In this document: positions 46,676 to 56,497 of the stretch, piece by piece | Layout: the number at the start of each line of letters is the position of its first letter | Numbering within the stretch: position 1 is the first letter of the stretch | Source: Benzoatithermus flavus | Lineage (GTDB): Bacteria; Pseudomonadota; Alphaproteobacteria; Geminicoccales; Geminicoccaceae | Length of the DNA: 64,000 nucleotides | Direction: 5' to 3' | NCBI RefSeq assembly: GCF_037908215.1 | Contig: NZ_JBBLZC010000004.1 | Span: 124,001 to 188,000 of the forward strand | Translations under genes and position numbers: made by a program | Notes under the pieces: generated by a model | The model's input: only the letters and a program-made list of their open reading frames with translations | Told to the model about the DNA's origin: nothing | Database searches by the model: none

Positions 46676-46853
46676 TGCGTTCATCTGACCGTAACACATT
46701 GTCGGGCAGCAGAAAATCGACTCGGGCGCGCGAACTGCGCGCGATGGCTCGATGCCGGACCGGGAACGAGAAAGAGCGTGTCGCCGGCAAGTACTTGAGA
46801 AACCGGCGGCTTCCCGGGACCCGGCCGGATGCTTCGGATTCGCGCAAGGCGCC
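46676..46853 (-). promoter_or_regulatory. Probable CRISPR leader region between cas2 and the array
   Basis: These 178 bases separate the cas2 stop from the first repeat and are somewhat richer in A/T near 46683-46800 than the cas genes. Leaders of type I-C systems occupy this place and carry the array promoter. I see no clear promoter hexamers, so the assignment is by position. Confidence 0.4.
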
Positions 46854-47144
46854 TCAGAGCACGAGCGGGCCGTCGAGATCGAGCTCCGGCTTGGCGCCGA
46901 CGTGCTCGACGCGGCGCCTCCCGCTGCTGCCGAGATAGTAGAAGCGCAGCGAGTCGGCCTTCGGGTCGATCTCGGCCACGAGGCGGGCCTTGAGCGCCAC
47001 CCATTGCGCCGGATCGACGTCGCACTCGAAGACCGAGAGCTGGACGCGCTGGCCCCAGTCCTTGCAGGCGTTGGCCACGCGGCGCAGGCGCCGGCGGCCG
47101 GCGGCGGTCTCGGTGCTGACGTCGTAGGTCACGAGGACCAGCAA
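46854..47144 (-). CDS. cas2: CRISPR-associated endoribonuclease/adaptation protein Cas2
   Basis: Cas2 bridges two Cas1 dimers in the spacer-acquisition complex. From TTG 47144, 5 bp after the cas1 stop, the frame encodes 96 residues beginning MLVLVTYDVSTETAAGRRRL, with the conserved Asp of the ferredoxin-like fold in TYDV. Then come WGQRVQLSVFECDVDPAQW and SLRFYYLG. Length and sequence fit type I-C Cas2. No ATG is available in frame near this position, which favours the TTG start. Confidence 0.92.
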   Translation of the reverse strand: MLVLVTYDVSTETAAGRRRLRRVANACKDWGQRVQLSVFECDVDPAQWVALKARLVAEIDPKADSLRFYYLGSSGRRRVEHVGAKPELDLDGPLVL

Positions 47145-47149
47145 GGCCG

Positions 47150-48190
47150 CTATCTCCAGACGAAGGGCGGGTAGGCGTCGAGCTCGCCGCGGAGATGGCG
47201 GGCGAGAAGCTGGGCCTGGAGCTGCGGCATCAGGCCCATGGGCGCTTTCTCCTGCAAGTAGGGATGGAGAAGCTCCTCCTTCTTGCGCTCCTGGAAGGCG
47301 ACGAGGAGGGTCTTGCGCGCCTCCTCGGTCAGCAGCACCGCCCCGTTTTCCAGGCGGCGGAAGTCCCCGGCCGCGAGCTGGCGCCGGTTGACGAGGGAAA
47401 GGGCCAGGCGGTCGGCCAGGACGGGACGGAACTCCTCGAGCAGGTCGAGGGCGAGCGACGGGCGGCCGGGGCGGTCGCGGTGAAGGAAGCCGATCGCCGG
47501 GTCGAGGCCGAAGGTCTCGAGCGCGGAGCGGCAGTCGTGGGTGAGGAGCGTGTAGAGGAAGGAGAGGAGCGCGTTGACCGGGTCGAGCGGCGGGCGGCGC
47601 GAACGGCCGCGGAAGCGGAACAGGGGCTCGTCGGCGCGGATCAGGTGATCGAAGACGGCGAAGTAGGCGGCCGCCGCCTCGCCTTCGAGGCCGCGTAGAG
47701 CATCGGCCCCCTGGTCTTTCTCGGCGCGGCGGGCGATGTCGGTCAGGCGGCGCTCGGCCGCCTCGACCGCCGCCCTTGCCTCCTCGGCCATACCGTCGCC
47801 GTGGTCGCGCAGGGCGCGGCGCAGAACGGCGCGCTGGTTCAGGGTCTTGGCGAGGACGAAGCTGCGGACGAGAGCGGCGGTGGCGGTGAGGTCGTCGCTG
47901 CGGCGGTACTGCTCCTTGCGCAAGAGAACGTTGCCGGCGACCGGGCCCTCGACGCGGGCGAGGAAGCGGCCCTGCTCGGAAAGGAAGGTGACGGTGACGC
48001 CGCTCTCGCAGCAATGGGCCAGGAGCGGCGGCGAGACGCCGACCCGGCCGAGGCAGACGAGCCCGCCCAGGAGGTGGGCGGGCACGCGGCCCTTCTCGAC
48101 GCCGTCGACCTCGACGACGAGGTTGGTGCCGTCCTTCCTGAGCCAGGCGCCCTCGGTCTGGACGAAGAGCGTGTTGAGGTAGCGCCTCAT
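47150..48190 (-). CDS. cas1: CRISPR-associated endonuclease/integrase Cas1 (type I-C)
   Basis: Cas1 is the metal-dependent integrase that inserts new spacers. The 346-residue product starts MRRYLNTLFVQTEGAWLRKD, the typical I-C opening. The C-terminal catalytic domain contains NALLSFLYTLLTHDCRSALE and, after the conserved His in GFLHRDRPGRPSLALDLLEE, the acidic ligands. ATG 48190 overlaps the cas4 stop by 4 bp. The protein shows no truncation or missing core motif. Confidence 0.95.
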   Translation of the reverse strand: MRRYLNTLFVQTEGAWLRKDGTNLVVEVDGVEKGRVPAHLLGGLVCLGRVGVSPPLLAHCCESGVTVTFLSEQGRFLARVEGPVAGNVLLRKEQYRRSDDLTATAALVRSFVLAKTLNQRAVLRRALRDHGDGMAEEARAAVEAAERRLTDIARRAEKDQGADALRGLEGEAAAAYFAVFDHLIRADEPLFRFRGRSRRPPLDPVNALLSFLYTLLTHDCRSALETFGLDPAIGFLHRDRPGRPSLALDLLEEFRPVLADRLALSLVNRRQLAAGDFRRLENGAVLLTEEARKTLLVAFQERKKEELLHPYLQEKAPMGLMPQLQAQLLARHLRGELDAYPPFVWR

Positions 48191-48843
48191 GCCTTCTCCT
48201 CGACCAGACGGGCGAGCCAAGCTGCGACCTTGCGCGGCCGCTCGAACGACTTGGGCCGGCAGAGCTCGACGAGCGAGCAGGCGTCGCAGCGCTTGGGATC
48301 GTAATGCGGGGACGGGGTGATGCCGGCGGCGAGAAGGGAGCGCACGTTCTCGATCGTGCGCCGGGTGAGGACTCGAAGGTCGGCGTCGAAGGCGACGTCC
48401 TGACGGCGCCGCGTGCGGCCGTAGAAGAGGGCGCCGGCCGGGACCGGGACGGCGAACATCTCCTCGAGGCACAGGCCTTGCGCGCAGAGCTGGACCGCGT
48501 CGGCGCGGTGGGGCTTGGGGCGGCCCAGCTTATGCTCGACCGGGAAGGGCACCACACCGGTCGGTGTCGCGTGCAGCTCGACCGCGTCGGCCACACCGGC
48601 GATGCCGAGGGCATGGCTGCGCAGCGGCATGCCGGTGATGGTCTTCACCCCTTTGCGCCGCTCGCCCTTGGGCGCATGCACGGCCTCGTGGGCGAGGCGG
48701 CCCTCGGCGGTGAGCGCGTTCTCGGCCCAGACGCGCTCGAGGTGGACGAGGGCGCACTGGCGCGGGCAGACGAGCCAGTGCTGGAGGGCGGAGAGGGGGA
48801 CGGGGTCGTCCTCCCCCTCGCCCGCCGCGGCCGAGGGCATCAT
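48187..48843 (-). CDS. cas4: CRISPR-associated exonuclease Cas4
   Basis: Cas4 is a RecB-type nuclease with a Fe-S cluster that trims prespacers and selects PAM orientation. It has 218 residues. The N-terminal Cys is in WLVCPRQCALVHLE and the C-terminal cluster is CDACSLVELCRP. The nuclease core includes LAHEAVHA, GIAGVADAVELH and PVEHKLGRPKPH with the Asp/Glu-x-Lys metal site. It lies 5 bp after cas7 and overlaps cas1. Confidence 0.95.
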   Translation of the reverse strand: MMPSAAAGEGEDDPVPLSALQHWLVCPRQCALVHLERVWAENALTAEGRLAHEAVHAPKGERRKGVKTITGMPLRSHALGIAGVADAVELHATPTGVVPFPVEHKLGRPKPHRADAVQLCAQGLCLEEMFAVPVPAGALFYGRTRRRQDVAFDADLRVLTRRTIENVRSLLAAGITPSPHYDPKRCDACSLVELCRPKSFERPRKVAAWLARLVEEKA

Positions 48844-48848
48844 GGCGG

Positions 48849-49736
48849 CTACTGGATCAGCTCGAGGATCTCCACACCTGCGGGCGGCGTGCCGACCGTC
48901 ACGTCGTAGTCGTCGTAGCGCCGGGCGGGAGCGGGATCGCCCGCATCCTTGCGGCCGACCTTCACGAGGTCGAACAGCTTGTGGGCCGGGGCGTTGCCGA
49001 GCGGCTTCTCGTGGCGGAACACGATCAGCCGGCGCGCCGCCATCTCGCCGCGGGCGGCGGAGCGGTCGTGGTCGAGCATGTTCTGGAGCGCGTACCAGAA
49101 CAGGTCGAGGTCGGCCTCGGAGAAGCCGGTGCGCTCGGCGAGGCTGGCGGAGACGAAGCCGTGGGCGCGGTAGAGGCCGTAAGGCACGACGTGCTTCCTG
49201 CCCATCGTGCGGATGTCGCCCTTGCTGGCCGCATCCTCCTCGGTGGTGGCGGCCATGCGGGTGATCGAGATCTCGAGCGGGACGATGGGTTCGATCGAGC
49301 GGGCGAAGGCAAGCTGGACGGGACCACGTACCTGGCCGGCGTTGTAGCCGGTGCTCATCACGGCGCCGAAGGTGCGGACATCATAAAAGTTCGCGCACAT
49401 CCAGTCGGTCAGTTCGCGCGCTTTCGCCTCGTCTTTTGGCAGCTTCTTGTAGTCTTCCTTCTTCTCGTAGCTGATCTTGCATGCCTCGTAGGCGCGCTTG
49501 TGCTGGTTGTTGAGGATGGCGCGCTCGGCCATGTAGATCTCGAAGCCGGGCTGGCCCGCCTTCTCGATCTGGACGAAGTTCCGGACCTTGCGCTTCAGGC
49601 AGACGTCGGTGACGAGGCCCTGGTTGGTCTCGGGGTCGAGGCGCGGCAGGTTGCCGGCGTCGGGGTCGCCGTTCGGGTTGCCGTTCGTGACGTCGAACAG
49701 GTAGACGAACTCGTAGCGGTTCTTGAGGGCGGCCAT
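48849..49736 (-). CDS. cas7: Type I-C Cascade backbone Cas7 (Csd2)
   Basis: Cas7 forms the helical backbone that holds the crRNA. The 295-residue product begins MAALKNRYEFVYLFDVTNGN, followed by PNGDPDAGNLPRLDPETNQG, the diagnostic Csd2 opening. The middle MSTGYNAGQVRGPVQLAFAR and IEPIVPLEISITRMA are family blocks. It sits between cas8c (4 bp) and cas4 (5 bp) in the normal I-C order. Confidence 0.96.
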   Translation of the reverse strand: MAALKNRYEFVYLFDVTNGNPNGDPDAGNLPRLDPETNQGLVTDVCLKRKVRNFVQIEKAGQPGFEIYMAERAILNNQHKRAYEACKISYEKKEDYKKLPKDEAKARELTDWMCANFYDVRTFGAVMSTGYNAGQVRGPVQLAFARSIEPIVPLEISITRMAATTEEDAASKGDIRTMGRKHVVPYGLYRAHGFVSASLAERTGFSEADLDLFWYALQNMLDHDRSAARGEMAARRLIVFRHEKPLGNAPAHKLFDLVKVGRKDAGDPAPARRYDDYDVTVGTPPAGVEILELIQ

Positions 49737-49739
49737 GGG

Positions 49740-51506
49740 TCAGCTCTCCGAGTCGGTGTCGGTGGCGTCGGGCGAAGTCTCGTCGTCGGGCAGGCCGGAT
49801 GGGCGGCCGAAGCGCTCGTGGTAGTAGCCGATGGCGAAGCGGCCCTGGTCCTCGATGCCCAGATTTCTCGGCAGCACCGTGCCGAAGCCGTCGAGGATCT
49901 GCCCCATCTCCTTCTCGAGGGCGTAGGCGAGCCCGCCGCCCCTCACCTTCCGGATGCTCGCGAGGTGATGGTTGGCGTTCCGGATCAGGAGCGGGAACAC
50001 CGAGGCCGGGGTGGCCGAGGCGGCGCCGTAGTAGCGGTCGCGGATGGTGGCGTTGACGCTCCAGCCGAGCGCTGCGCGCTGGATATCCTCCAGGACCGCG
50101 AACAGGCGGCCCAGGCGGTAGCCGGGGTTGGTCTCGTCCCGATCGAGGCTCACGAGATGGTCCTCCGCTGATGACGAACTGTTGCAGCGCAGTTCACGCA
50201 CGATGACGGCCTTGCAGAGCGCGACGCGACGGCCGTTCACGGCGCGGTCGGCGCGCATGCGCATGAGGGCGGCGGCGAGGAGCGCACGTGGGTAGCGGCC
50301 GCCGGTGAGCACGCTGCGGGTGAGCTCGCCCGCGAGGTGGGCCGGGACGTTCTCGGCCTTGCCCTGTGGGGCGAGCTCCATGAGCAGGCGCCAAAGCGCC
50401 GGCGGCGATCCACCCCAGGGCGACGGCTCGAGCCTGAGGTCCTGCCAGTGCTCCTGGAAGTGGCGCGTGAGATCGCCGAACGTGGTCTCGTGCCAGAAAC
50501 GCATCGAGAGGCGGGCGGCATTGGGCGAGAGGCCCAGCACGTAGAAGCGCGTATCCTCGGCGATGTCGGGCCTGACTTCCCGGATGGGCCGGCCGCGCGC
50601 CATCTGCTCCAATACGTCGCGGACGGCGGCCGCCTCGCTCTTTTCGTCGGGCGGCGGGGGATCGAACAGGCCATGCACAATCACCTCGGCCTCGGGCACG
50701 TCGGCCCAGAACACGACGGTGGCGTCACCGATCCGGACGACGTTGCGGCTGCCCTTGGCGAGGAGCGCGTTGAGGGTGGCGCCGTAGCCGAAGGCGGCGG
50801 CCTCGGAGACGGGAGCGTTGGCGCCCTGCTCCTTGCCGTGGCTCGTGAAGGCGTCGAGGTTGAAGGAAACGAGGGAGGCGCCCGCGCTCTGCGCACCCAT
50901 CACACCCTTGATCGCCGGGTGCAGCCGGGCGACCGGGGCGGATCGGCCGGTGACGAGGCACATGGCCTTCGGCGCGTCGGCGCTGCCGAGATACGACAGC
51001 CAGATGTCGCGCGCCGCCGGACGGTCGTGGAGGAACACGTCACCGTCGAGGCGGAAGACGAGATTGGTGTCCAGCATCTCGGGCGCGAAGGGCGGGACAG
51101 CGAAGCGTTCGGGCGACCAGCCGCGCAGGAAGGCGAGGAGCGCCTGCAGGCCCTCGTCGTCGCTGCCGACGAGTAGGTCCTCGTGCAGCTTGCGGAAGGC
51201 GGCGTGCTCCTGCGCGAGGCGTCCGCCTTCCTTGGCGCTCACGCCGAGGACATAGGAGGTCTTGTCCCAGAGAAAGTTGCTGGCGATGCCCGAGGTCCGC
51301 TTGACCCCTTGCGGCACGAGCATGGCCCGTGGCTGGGGCTTCCTGCCGGTCGTGTCCAGGAGAGGCTGCACGTCCAGGAGATTGCCCGCAGGGGAGAGGA
51401 CCAGGGCGTAGGAGATCTTCTCCGAAGAATAGCCGAAAGCCGGCAGCTCGCCCTTGGCGGCGAGGCGCTCGTAGCGTGCGGCGAGGGCCTGGAGGGGACC
51501 GGTCAT
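49740..51506 (-). CDS. cas8c: Type I-C Cascade large subunit Cas8c (Csd1)
   Basis: Cas8c recognises the PAM and supports target unwinding. The start ATG 51506 overlaps the cas5 stop by 4 bp. The 588-residue product begins MTGPLQALAARYERLAAKGE and contains the family segments SNFLWDKTSYVLGVSAKEGG, VSFNLDAFTSHGKEQGANAP and YRLGRLFAVLEDIQRAALG. An internal translation start of cas8c can produce a small Cas11c subunit in type I-C systems; I did not identify that site with confidence. No disruption is seen. Confidence 0.95.
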   Translation of the reverse strand: MTGPLQALAARYERLAAKGELPAFGYSSEKISYALVLSPAGNLLDVQPLLDTTGRKPQPRAMLVPQGVKRTSGIASNFLWDKTSYVLGVSAKEGGRLAQEHAAFRKLHEDLLVGSDDEGLQALLAFLRGWSPERFAVPPFAPEMLDTNLVFRLDGDVFLHDRPAARDIWLSYLGSADAPKAMCLVTGRSAPVARLHPAIKGVMGAQSAGASLVSFNLDAFTSHGKEQGANAPVSEAAAFGYGATLNALLAKGSRNVVRIGDATVVFWADVPEAEVIVHGLFDPPPPDEKSEAAAVRDVLEQMARGRPIREVRPDIAEDTRFYVLGLSPNAARLSMRFWHETTFGDLTRHFQEHWQDLRLEPSPWGGSPPALWRLLMELAPQGKAENVPAHLAGELTRSVLTGGRYPRALLAAALMRMRADRAVNGRRVALCKAVIVRELRCNSSSSAEDHLVSLDRDETNPGYRLGRLFAVLEDIQRAALGWSVNATIRDRYYGAASATPASVFPLLIRNANHHLASIRKVRGGGLAYALEKEMGQILDGFGTVLPRNLGIEDQGRFAIGYYHERFGRPSGLPDDETSPDATDTDSES

Positions 51507-52177
51507 GCCACGACCTCCGCGGCATCCAGAGGCGGCACCTCGATGACGCCGTCCACCATCGTAGCGCGGAAGAAGCGGGATGCGCTGTCGTTGGCGTAGT
51601 CGATGTCGAGCAGCATCCAGCCGAGATCGCGCGTGCCGATCAGCGCCGGGTGGGGTGGCGGTGCCGGCTCGCCGGGCTCGATCAGGGCGAAGCTCGCCGG
51701 GAACTCGCGGCAGCCGAGGCAGGGCTGGTGGAAGCACTGGCCCTTGCGGGCGCGGCGGCTGAAGGTGTCGAGATGCTTGGCCGGGTTGTCGTCGGGGCCG
51801 GCTCTGGCGGTCAGCTCGAAATGCGCCTCGATGACGTAGGCCACGTCGCGCAGGATGGTGGCGGCGCGCTGCTGCCGGTCCTCGTCGACGAGAAGGTGCA
51901 GGCCGTCGAGGCGGCCGGCGCGCATCGCCCGCTCGGCGTTCGCGGCCGAGGCCTTGCTTCCGACCTCGTTGCGGCGGAGCGATTCGAACCGGATCGGCTT
52001 CAGCACCCGGATGCAATCGACCACCCAGCGGATCGCCGGCTTCCAGTGGATCGCCTCCAGGATGCCGCGCGCCGCCGAGGGCGTCATCACGTCGTAGGAG
52101 ACCCGCTCTACCTTCATCTCGGGCCGCGTGAAGCAGGCCCATGTACCCCAGACATGGAGGCGGACGCCGTAGGTCAC
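51503..52177 (-). CDS. cas5c: Type I-C Cas5 (Cas5c/Cas5d) pre-crRNA endoribonuclease
   Basis: In type I-C, which lacks Cas6, Cas5c cuts the repeat RNA and stays on the 5' handle. From GTG 52177 (GGGGGGAG ends about 9 bases upstream) the 224-residue product reads MTYGVRLHVWGTWACFTRPE and then MKVERVSYDVMTPSAARGIL, the canonical Cas5c start. An earlier GTG at 52210 would add 11 unlike residues. The expected substrate, the stem-loop of the repeat, survives only in the two eroded repeats near 46.6 kb. Confidence 0.94.
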   Translation of the reverse strand: MTYGVRLHVWGTWACFTRPEMKVERVSYDVMTPSAARGILEAIHWKPAIRWVVDCIRVLKPIRFESLRRNEVGSKASAANAERAMRAGRLDGLHLLVDEDRQQRAATILRDVAYVIEAHFELTARAGPDDNPAKHLDTFSRRARKGQCFHQPCLGCREFPASFALIEPGEPAPPPHPALIGTRDLGWMLLDIDYANDSASRFFRATMVDGVIEVPPLDAAEVVA

Positions 52178-52228
52178 AGGGTCATCTCCCCCCTGCAAGC
52201 AGTCGCTCACGTTATTTCAATTTACGGT

Positions 52229-52256
52229 ATAGTATCTCATGACATATATAATGCAA
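52229..52256 (-). promoter_or_regulatory. AT-rich promoter for cas5-cas8c-cas7-cas4-cas1-cas2
   Basis: The 50 bases between cas3 and cas5 are strikingly AT-rich. On the minus strand TTGCAT (52256-52251) is followed after 16 bases by TACTAT (52234-52229), giving a -35/-10-like pair about 50 bp before the preferred cas5 start. It could transcribe the Cascade and adaptation genes independently of cas3. Confidence 0.5.
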
Positions 52257-52260
52257 CAGC

Positions 52261-54486
<2,226 letters not shown>

Positions 54487-54533
54487 GCGATCCTTCCACA
54501 TCGTGAGCGCACGCCGAGGGCCGTTTAGTTTCT

Positions 54534-54552
54534 GGGCAGAGATTATCTGCCC
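54534..54552. promoter_or_regulatory. Inverted repeat GGGCAG-N7-CTGCCC in cas3/toxin intergenic region
   Basis: A perfect 6-bp inverted repeat with an AT-rich centre lies midway between cas3 (leftward) and the toxin gene (rightward), next to TATAAA-like sequence at 54556-54561. It could be an operator for either side. No binding protein is known. Confidence 0.35.
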
Positions 54553-54597
54553 AACTATAAAGAGATCAAGTCGGTACGGTGTCTCTTGCTGCGCCGT

Positions 54598-54613
54598 TGA
54601 CGTATGTACGTCA
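54598..54613. promoter_or_regulatory. TGACGTA-TG-TACGTCA palindrome abutting toxin start
   Basis: A perfect 7-bp inverted repeat with a 2-bp centre ends at the base before the toxin ATG (54614). Type II toxin-antitoxin operons are commonly repressed by their own antitoxin at such palindromes. No ribosome-binding site fits between, so the palindrome occupies the normal leader position. Confidence 0.6.
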
Positions 54614-54970
54614 ATGACCGATGAAGCCCTGCATACGGCCGTCGAGACCCAAGCCTTTCTCGCCCACTGCAAGGCTGCGGGTGTGAGCGAGGATGAGCGC
54701 AAGATCATGGTCGCCTTCCTCGCCGCCAACTCGGAGGCGGGCGATCTGATCGTCGGCACGGGTGGTGCCAGGAAGGTTCGCTTCGCCGGGCGCGGCAAAG
54801 GCAAGAGCGGCGGCTACCGTGTGATCACCTGCTTCGGCGGCGGCGCGATCCTGGTATTCCTGATCGCGCTGTTCTCGAAGGGTGAGCGGTCGGACCTGTC
54901 GCAGGCCGAGCGCAACGAGCTCCGGGTGATGCTGGGGCAGATCGAGGATGCCTACCGGAAGAGGCGCTGA
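54614..54970 (+). CDS. higB: RelE/HigB-2-like toxin
   Basis: This is a 118-residue toxin of the RelE superfamily, HigB-2 branch, expected to cleave mRNA on the ribosome. It begins MTDEALHTAVETQAFLAHCK. The C-terminal half GGYRVITCFGGGAILVFLIA and FSKGERSDLSQAERNEL carries the conserved core, including KGER and the terminal Leu-rich helix. The gene order toxin-antitoxin is typical of higBA. It is 1 bp from the antitoxin, divergent from cas3 and adjacent to the defence locus. Confidence 0.88.
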   Translation: MTDEALHTAVETQAFLAHCKAAGVSEDERKIMVAFLAANSEAGDLIVGTGGARKVRFAGRGKGKSGGYRVITCFGGGAILVFLIALFSKGERSDLSQAERNELRVMLGQIEDAYRKRR

Positions 54971-54971
54971 C

Positions 54972-55259
54972 ATGATCAAGGCGGGCGAGAAAATCCTCGA
55001 GGGCGCGCGCCAGGCCCTTGCCTTTGCGCGCGGCGAGGCCGTGGAGGGCTTCGTCGTGCACGAGCCGCCATCGGTCGACGTGCGCGCGATCCGGCGCAAG
55101 ACCGGCCTGTCGCAGGCGAAGTTCGCGGCCCGGTTCGGGTTCACGGTCGATGCCGTGCGCAACTGGGAGCAGGGTCGCCGCAAGCCGGAGGGACCGGCGC
55201 GGGTGCTGCTCAAGGTGATCGAGCGCGAGCCCGAGGCGGTCTTGCGGGCGTTGTCCTGA
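54972..55259 (+). CDS. higA: HigA-2-like antitoxin (helix-turn-helix)
   Basis: The 95-residue antitoxin starts at ATG 54972, 1 bp after the toxin stop. An N-terminal toxin-binding segment (GEKILEGARQALAFARGEAV) precedes a Cro/C1-type helix-turn-helix at about residues 38-92 (RRKTGLSQAKFAARFGFTVD then AVRNWEQGRRKPEGPAR). It should neutralise the toxin and repress the operon, probably at the palindrome at 54598-54613. Confidence 0.9.
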   Translation: MIKAGEKILEGARQALAFARGEAVEGFVVHEPPSVDVRAIRRKTGLSQAKFAARFGFTVDAVRNWEQGRRKPEGPARVLLKVIEREPEAVLRALS

Positions 55260-55465
55260 CCGGCCGGGCCTAGCCGGCTCGAAGCGGCACCTGCGTGCCG
55301 CGATCCTGCCGCCCTTGTCCGGCAGAAGCCGATCCGGCGAGCCGCAACGGGATCGCGAGGCACGTCCCCGTCTCCGCGGCGAGGGGGGACGGCAGCCGTC
55401 GAGAAGCGGCTGGGCTGGCGATGGTTCCCACCCTCCGAGTCGGGTCCGAGATTCATGAGGAGCGC
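55260..55465. other. Intergenic stretch after antitoxin
   Basis: These 206 bases, between the antitoxin stop and the end of the chemoreceptor relic, show no gene, repeat or clear terminator to me. Confidence 0.4.
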
Positions 55466-56236
55466 TCACGCCGGAAGATGCTCGAGCGACGCGTGGGCGA
55501 GCGCGGGGACCTTGCTCCTGCCCTGCGAGCTCCTGGGACGGGTCGGCTCCGCGAAGGTGGGCGCTCGTTCCCCGACCTCCGGAACGGCGGTGAGGTGCAG
55601 CAGATCCTTCGCCTCTTCCCCCGAGGCCGATGCCGCTTCCCCGACCGGCTGCTCGAGCTGGAAGCGGGCTGCCTCCTGCCGCAGCCGGGTGGCCTGGCGC
55701 GCCAGCGCCTCGGCGTGATGTCGCTCCTCGTTCGCGGCAGCGGTCTACTGCTCGATCGAGCCGACGAGCGCGACCAGCTTCCGGCACAGGAAGATGGCGG
55801 CTCCAGCCTCGACCGCGAGAATGACGGCATGCAGGACGATGCGGCCGAGATGGGACCCGCCGTGGAAGACATAGTGAGGCGCTGTCAGGCCGAGAACGAG
55901 GTGATGGCCCGCGACGACCGTGGCTGCCGTCACGATGGCGCGCCAGTCGCACAGGCCGATGAGCAGCGCCAGGACGGCGAGTTCCGCCAGCAGGACGGCG
56001 ATGCCGGCCATCGCGCCGACGCTCAAGGTGAGGTGCAGCCACGGCGAGGTGCGACGCTGCTGCAGCGTGGCGACGAGGGCGATCGCGACGTCGATGATGG
56101 TACCGAGCAGGGTCGTTTCCGCATGCTGCGTCCATCCGACCAGAGCCGCGAGCGCGGCATGGAACCAGAGGAGGGCGACGAGGAGACAGGAGTGACCCGA
56201 GCGGATGGCGTGGAGGCTGATCATGGCCGAGAGCAT
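55466..56236 (-). pseudogene. Truncated methyl-accepting chemotaxis receptor relic with in-frame TAG
   Basis: From ATG 56236 the frame encodes about six membrane helices with LLVALLWFHAALAALVGW, LCDWRAIVTAATVVAGHHLV and YVFHGGSHLGRIVLHAVILA. These match the membrane sensor half of a class of alphaproteobacterial chemoreceptors. After residue 163 a TAG (55747-55745) interrupts. The same frame continues as a coiled coil (ANEERHHAEALARQATRLRQ) to TGA at 55466. The cytoplasmic signalling domain is absent. An alternative reading is a short stand-alone membrane protein, but the continued frame argues for decay. Confidence 0.6.
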
Positions 56237-56497
56237 TGCCGGTTGGTTCGAGTGGCCGGGGAAAGCCGTCCTTGGGCCCTGCCGGCGAGGAGAGCATCTC
56301 GACAGACTTATTATCTTTTTAGTTGAGATCGCTTTGCATGGACGGACTCCAACCGACAAAGTGTCGCAAGCCCGAGAATCACAGCCCGAGAGGCATCGAC
56401 TGCTCTCGATCCAGTCGACGGGGAGAGCCGCTTTCTATCCTATAAGTTGACACAGGAAGAGAGATATGCGCCATTCGAGCCGTAGCCACACTGTCTC
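56237..56497. other. Intergenic region upstream of dprA
   Basis: These 261 bases hold the right junction of the accessory block, including an AT-rich patch at 56305-56340. I see no gene, tRNA or integration repeat. Confidence 0.4.

Noticed and set aside
52178..52210. Longer cas5 start at GTG 52210
   Set aside because: The 11 extra residues do not resemble Cas5c N-termini, and a strong ribosome-binding site sits correctly before GTG 52177.
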